DNA of 64,000 bases, from NCBI RefSeq assembly GCF_029910655.1, contig NZ_CP123897.1, forward strand, positions 124,001-188,000. Reading direction: 5' to 3'. This document shows, in pieces, positions 60,855 through 64,000 of the stretch. Source of the stretch: Methylomonas sp. UP202 (GTDB lineage Bacteria; Pseudomonadota; Gammaproteobacteria; Methylococcales; Methylomonadaceae). Below the pieces are notes generated by a model that did no database searches, had not been told where the DNA came from, and worked only from the letters and a program-made list of their open reading frames with translations. The position numbers were made by a program, and so were the translations under genes. Within the stretch, counting starts at the first letter, position 1. The number at the start of each line of letters is the position of its first letter.

Positions 60855-61199
60855 ATGAGAAATATCGCGAAAATATTCAGCTTGCGGGCTGTTTCCCTGG
60901 GTTCGGCCCTGATGCTTTCCAGCCTGTCGGCGCTGCCGTTGAGCGGTTGCGTCACGGTCGGTCAGGAATTCGCCGCGTCCAGAGTACCGGAAATCAAAGT
61001 CGGTCAAACCCGCAAGCAGGACATCACCGAACTGTTCGGCACGCCCTGGCGTACCGGCATGGAAGACGGCCGGCCGACGTGGACCTACGGCATCTACAAA
61101 TATTCGCTGTTCGGCGGCGACGACACTCAGGATTTGCTGATTCGCTTCGATAACCAGGGCGTCGTCAAATCCTACACGTTCAGCTCTACCCGGAAGTAG
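60855..61199 (+). CDS. BamE/SmpA-OmlA-domain lipoprotein
   Basis: A ~114-residue outer-membrane lipoprotein. A signal sequence ends at the lipobox L-S-G-C (Cys ~32), then comes an SmpA/OmlA fold ('IKVGQTRKQDITELFGTPWRTGMEDGRPTWTYGIYKYSLFG', the G-x-T-x-x-x-x-x-x-L-G-x-P pattern) and a final strand 'IRFDNQGVVKSYTFSS'. True BamE belongs to the barrel-assembly machine; this may be a paralogue of unknown role. I use the ATG at 60855; an ATG two codons earlier (60849) is also in frame. The M23 gene follows 9 bases later. Confidence 0.85.
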   Translation: MRNIAKIFSLRAVSLGSALMLSSLSALPLSGCVTVGQEFAASRVPEIKVGQTRKQDITELFGTPWRTGMEDGRPTWTYGIYKYSLFGGDDTQDLLIRFDNQGVVKSYTFSSTRK

Positions 61200-61207
61200 T
61201 TCGCGGC

Positions 61208-62164
61208 GTGTCGGCGCGCGGCGGCTTGGCGATGGTGCTGGTGCTGATTTGCGGCGGCGCCGACGCCAAAAAACTTTACAAATACCGCGATCCCCAGGGC
61301 CTCTGGCATTACAGCGACCAGGCGCCGCAGGACGCCGGTCCGATCGAGATTCGGCAAATGAAACCGGCCGCCGCTCAGAGAGTGTGGCTGGAAAAATCCG
61401 GCGACGACCGACGCGCGACCTTCGCGGTTCGCAACACCTATCCGGGACCGATTGAAGTCGAGATCGACTGGCGGGACGGCGAAAACGTCGAGGCCCAGCC
61501 AGCGCTGCCGAGCCGTTTCGTTGTCGGTCCCGGTCTGTCCGCGCCGCTGTTCGCGGTTGACGCCGTTCCCGGCGCCGGCCGATGGCACTACGGTTTGCAA
61601 TATCGCTATGTGCTCGGCCAGCCGCTGGCCGAAGCGCCGGGGGACCCTGATTACCGCCCGCCGTTGGCGTTGGGAAGCCGCTTTCAAATCACCCAAGGCT
61701 TCGGCGGCGAATACAGCCATACCGACGACCAGAATCGGTACGCGGTGGACATCATGATGCCGGTCGATACTCCGGTGCATGCGGCGCGCGCCGGCGTCGT
61801 GCTGGATGTCGAAAACGATTTCGACGGCAACGGCACCGAACCCGCCTATGCCGGCAAAGCCAACACGATTCGCATCGGCCATGACGACGGCACGATGGCG
61901 GTCTATGCCCATCTTGCGTTGGAAAAAGCCCTCGTCAAGGTCGGCGAGCGGGTCGCGGCCGGACAATTGATCGGGTTTTCGGGAAATACCGGCCTTACCA
62001 CCGGTCCCCACCTGCACTTCGCGGTGCAGGTCAATCGCGGCATGGCGTTGGTGTCGGTGCCATTCCGTTTTGTCGACGCGCAAGGTCGGCGCTTTACGCC
62101 GGAATTGGGCCGGTGGCTGGGCGATCAGCCGTCTCCGGCCGGCGTCGCGGCCGAGTCGCCGTAG
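61208..62164 (+). CDS. Exported M23 family metallopeptidase (with DUF4124-like N-terminal region)
   Basis: A 318-residue periplasmic endopeptidase-like protein. After a signal sequence ('LAMVLVLICGGADA'), a DUF4124-like segment is seen ('KKLYKYRDPQGLWHYSDQAP'), then a linker. The LytM/M23 domain follows with zinc ligands in 'YSHTDDQNRYAVDIMMPVDTPV' (H and D) and H-x-H in 'TTGPHLHFAVQVN'. 'GVVLDVENDFDG' and 'VYAHLALEKALVKVGERVAAGQLIGFSGNTG' are typical. The start is GTG 61208, with ATG 61232 as an alternative. It probably shares a transcript with the BamE-like gene; peptidoglycan cleavage is the expected role. The 3' end overlaps the GGDEF gene by 40 bases. Confidence 0.9.
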   Translation: MSARGGLAMVLVLICGGADAKKLYKYRDPQGLWHYSDQAPQDAGPIEIRQMKPAAAQRVWLEKSGDDRRATFAVRNTYPGPIEVEIDWRDGENVEAQPALPSRFVVGPGLSAPLFAVDAVPGAGRWHYGLQYRYVLGQPLAEAPGDPDYRPPLALGSRFQITQGFGGEYSHTDDQNRYAVDIMMPVDTPVHAARAGVVLDVENDFDGNGTEPAYAGKANTIRIGHDDGTMAVYAHLALEKALVKVGERVAAGQLIGFSGNTGLTTGPHLHFAVQVNRGMALVSVPFRFVDAQGRRFTPELGRWLGDQPSPAGVAAESP

Positions 62165-64000
62165 AACCGATAACAGCCCTTGCCGGCGCATTTGGCTTGG
62201 TACATCGCTTGGTCGGCGTGCTTCATTAAAGTTTTGACGTCGGCTCCGTGATTGGGATAAATCGCGATGCCCAAGCTGGTCGAAATATTCACCGCGTATT
62301 GCTCGAGCGAAAACGGTCGGTTCAAGGCTTCCAAAATCTTTTCGGAAATCGCCACCACATCGCGCTCGCCGTCGATTTGTGGCAGCAGAACCACGAATTC
62401 GTCGCCCCCCAGCCGGGATACCGTATCGGATTCGCGGCGGACGCAGGCCCGTAGCCGGCAGGCCACGTCTTGCAACAGCAAATCGCCGATGTCGTGACCG
62501 TAACTGTCGTTGACCGGTTTGAACTGGTCCAGGTCCAGATATATCAAGGCGAGCCGGGTTTGCTCGCGTCTGGCTTGCGCCAGCGCCTGACGCAAGCGGT
62601 CGCTGAGCAGGATGCGATTGGGCAGATCGGTTAGCGGGTCGTGGTGGGCCAAATGGTGGACGTGGTCTTCGATGGCCTTGCGCTCGCTGATGTCGGTCAT
62701 CGCCGCGACAAAATGGGTGATGGCGCCGTCCGCGCCTCGCACCGCGGTCATGGTTTGCCACACCGGAAACACCGTGCCGTTCTTGTGCCTGTTCCATAGC
62801 TCACCCTGCCAGACGCCGTTACGGCGCAAGCCGCTCCATACTTCGTCGTAAAATCGGCCGTCGTGAATATCCGAATGCAACAGGTTAAGGTTGCGGCCGA
62901 CCGCGTCGGCCGGGGTGTAGCCGGTCATTTCGCTAAACGACAGATTGATTTTCAGGATCACCGCGTCGGCATCGGTGATGGCCATGCCTTCTTGGGACTC
63001 GAACGCGGTGGCGGCGATGCGTAACTGGGTTTCGGCTTGTTTGCGTTCGCTAATATTTTGCGCGAATGCAAACATCAGCGAACGATCGCCGTAACGGATG
63101 TAATGTCCGGTCACTTCGACCGGCACCAGCGTACCGTCCTTGCGGCGGTGCCGGCTCTCCAGCACGACGATTTCCTCGGCTTGTAGACGTTGCCACAACA
63201 TCGGCCAGTCCGCCTCGCTCAAATCGAGGTTGAACTGCCAGGGGAACATGCCCAACAATTCGGCGCGGCTGTAACCCAGCGTTTCGCAGGCGTAATCGTT
63301 GATATAGGTGATACGGCCGTTTTCGTCCAGCCAGTAGAACGCGGTCTTGCTTTTATCGACCATGGCTCGGGTAAACCACAGCTCGGATTCGATTTGCTTG
63401 AATTCGGTGATGTCGTCGTAAACGCCCAGCACGCCGATGGTTTCGCCGCGTCGGTTACGTAACGGCGCTTTCGATGTGCGCAGCACACATTCGCCGTGAT
63501 CGGACGTGATTTGTGGTTCTTCGTAAGCCAGTTTCGCTTGACCGGACTCAATGACCCAACGGTCGTCGCGCCGGTAGAGCTCCGCTTGCCGGTACCACGC
63601 CAATTGAGTGTCGACCTTGCCGATCACGGTCGCCACGTCCGGCGCGCCGCTGTCCTCGGCGAACAAAGCATTGCAGCCCAGATAACGGGAAGCTCGGTCC
63701 TTCCAGAATACGCGCAACGGGATGGTTTCGATCACCAGTTGCAACAAGTTGCGCGACTCGGCCAGCGCATTCATCGCCTCGACCCGCTCCGACACGTCGT
63801 ACAGCACTACCAAGTGGAGGTGGTCGCAGAGCGGCCCCAACGGCGTTACGGTGACGACCACGTTTTTGGTTATGCCGTTCTTGCAAAAAACCTTGAGTTC
63901 CAGCGGTTCGAAGCGGGGCGGCTCGCAATTCAGCCGGCGCTGCCATTCGTCGGTTACCCAATAGCGATAGTCGCTGTCCGGATAGGCTTTGCGGCGCCAG
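62125..64000 (-). CDS. PAS-GGDEF diguanylate cyclase, partial at window edge
   Basis: At least 625 residues of a cytoplasmic sensor that makes cyclic di-GMP; the frame stays open to the window end, so the N-terminus is missing. Four PAS-like units can be read: a partial first ('WQRRLNCEPPRFEPLELKVF' onward), then 'IETIPLRVFWKDRASRYLGCN', 'KTAFYWLDENGRITYINDYACETLGYS' and 'GMAITDADAVILKINLSFSEMTGYTPAD', each followed by PAC text such as 'AAMTDISERKAIE'. The C-terminal domain has the active site 'SRLGGDEFVVLL' and an RxxD inhibitory site (R-E-S-D) five residues before GGDEF. No EAL domain follows. The last 40 bases overlap the convergent M23 gene. Confidence 0.92.
   Translation of the reverse strand, partial: WRRKAYPDSDYRYWVTDEWQRRLNCEPPRFEPLELKVFCKNGITKNVVVTVTPLGPLCDHLHLVVLYDVSERVEAMNALAESRNLLQLVIETIPLRVFWKDRASRYLGCNALFAEDSGAPDVATVIGKVDTQLAWYRQAELYRRDDRWVIESGQAKLAYEEPQITSDHGECVLRTSKAPLRNRRGETIGVLGVYDDITEFKQIESELWFTRAMVDKSKTAFYWLDENGRITYINDYACETLGYSRAELLGMFPWQFNLDLSEADWPMLWQRLQAEEIVVLESRHRRKDGTLVPVEVTGHYIRYGDRSLMFAFAQNISERKQAETQLRIAATAFESQEGMAITDADAVILKINLSFSEMTGYTPADAVGRNLNLLHSDIHDGRFYDEVWSGLRRNGVWQGELWNRHKNGTVFPVWQTMTAVRGADGAITHFVAAMTDISERKAIEDHVHHLAHHDPLTDLPNRILLSDRLRQALAQARREQTRLALIYLDLDQFKPVNDSYGHDIGDLLLQDVACRLRACVRRESDTVSRLGGDEFVVLLPQIDGERDVVAISEKILEALNRPFSLEQYAVNISTSLGIAIYPNHGADVKTLMKHADQAMYQAKCAGKGCYRFYGDSAATPAGDG

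Overview
The window is ordinary chromosome of a GC-rich Gram-negative bacterium, most likely a gammaproteobacterium. The gene pairings are typical of that class: divergent pepA and lptFG, pcnB-folK-panBCD, aceEF, dsbB, rdgC, darP (yjgA) and a Braun-type lipoprotein. A VPLPA-CTERM protein and a B12-riboswitch locus would suit a methylotroph or methanotroph of the Methylomonas type. That is an impression only, because no C1-metabolism gene lies in the window. No tRNA, rRNA, CRISPR array, prophage or insertion sequence was seen.

Layout. 1-3450: end of an RND efflux operon (adaptor and permease). 3476-9460: mutY, a Rieske protein, a nitroreductase, an unknown membrane protein and priA. 9800-14455: dsbB, a K+ channel coupled to a separate RCK subunit, and an SDR coupled to an SPL-family radical SAM protein. 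14564-20131: ribF and a DUF1289 protein, holC and pepA, and lptF-lptG. 20182-21268: small envelope genes. 21516-25530: pcnB (apparently starting at AUU), folK, panB, panC, panD. 25573-31025: fliW, then a cobalamin riboswitch driving btuB, a membrane protein, cbiB and cobD. 31019-38036: an MBL hydrolase, polA, a dicarboxylate-type symporter, mtgA, darP and a small membrane protein. 38518-41385: rdgC coupled to an L,D-transpeptidase, a Braun-type lipoprotein and a second L,D-transpeptidase. 41458-48306: pgm and a large alpha-2-macroglobulin. 48441-51608: an accessory patch. 51638-55631: aceF and aceE. 55894-64000: a VPLPA-CTERM protein, a short LapA-like adhesin, selO, a BamE-like lipoprotein, an M23 peptidase and a PAS-GGDEF protein that runs off the end.

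The clearest accessory feature is a Septu-like anti-phage pair at 49173-51184 (PtuA-type ATPase and PtuB-type HNH nuclease). It is more AT-rich than its surroundings and abuts an antitoxin gene and a truncated PIN toxin. Other non-routine signals are: (i) a ~130-bp intergenic element present twice (9522-9654 and 38197-38327), with three DnaA-box-like sequences in fixed spacing and a shared 14-mer about 104 bp away; (ii) strong evidence that pcnB starts at an AUU codon 48 codons upstream of the first conventional start; (iii) an 816-residue adhesin with a LapA-type retention module and a LapG-type TAAG site at residues 108-111 but no visible RTX tail; (iv) a lipoprotein ending in lysine placed between two YkuD transpeptidases.

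Functional themes are envelope biogenesis (lptFG, mtgA, L,D-transpeptidases, lipoprotein, A2M, BamE-like), DNA maintenance (mutY, priA, holC, polA, rdgC), cofactor synthesis (riboflavin/FAD, folate, pantothenate, cobalamin) and central carbon metabolism (pgm, aceEF). Products were assigned by reading the translated sequences; no database search was run.
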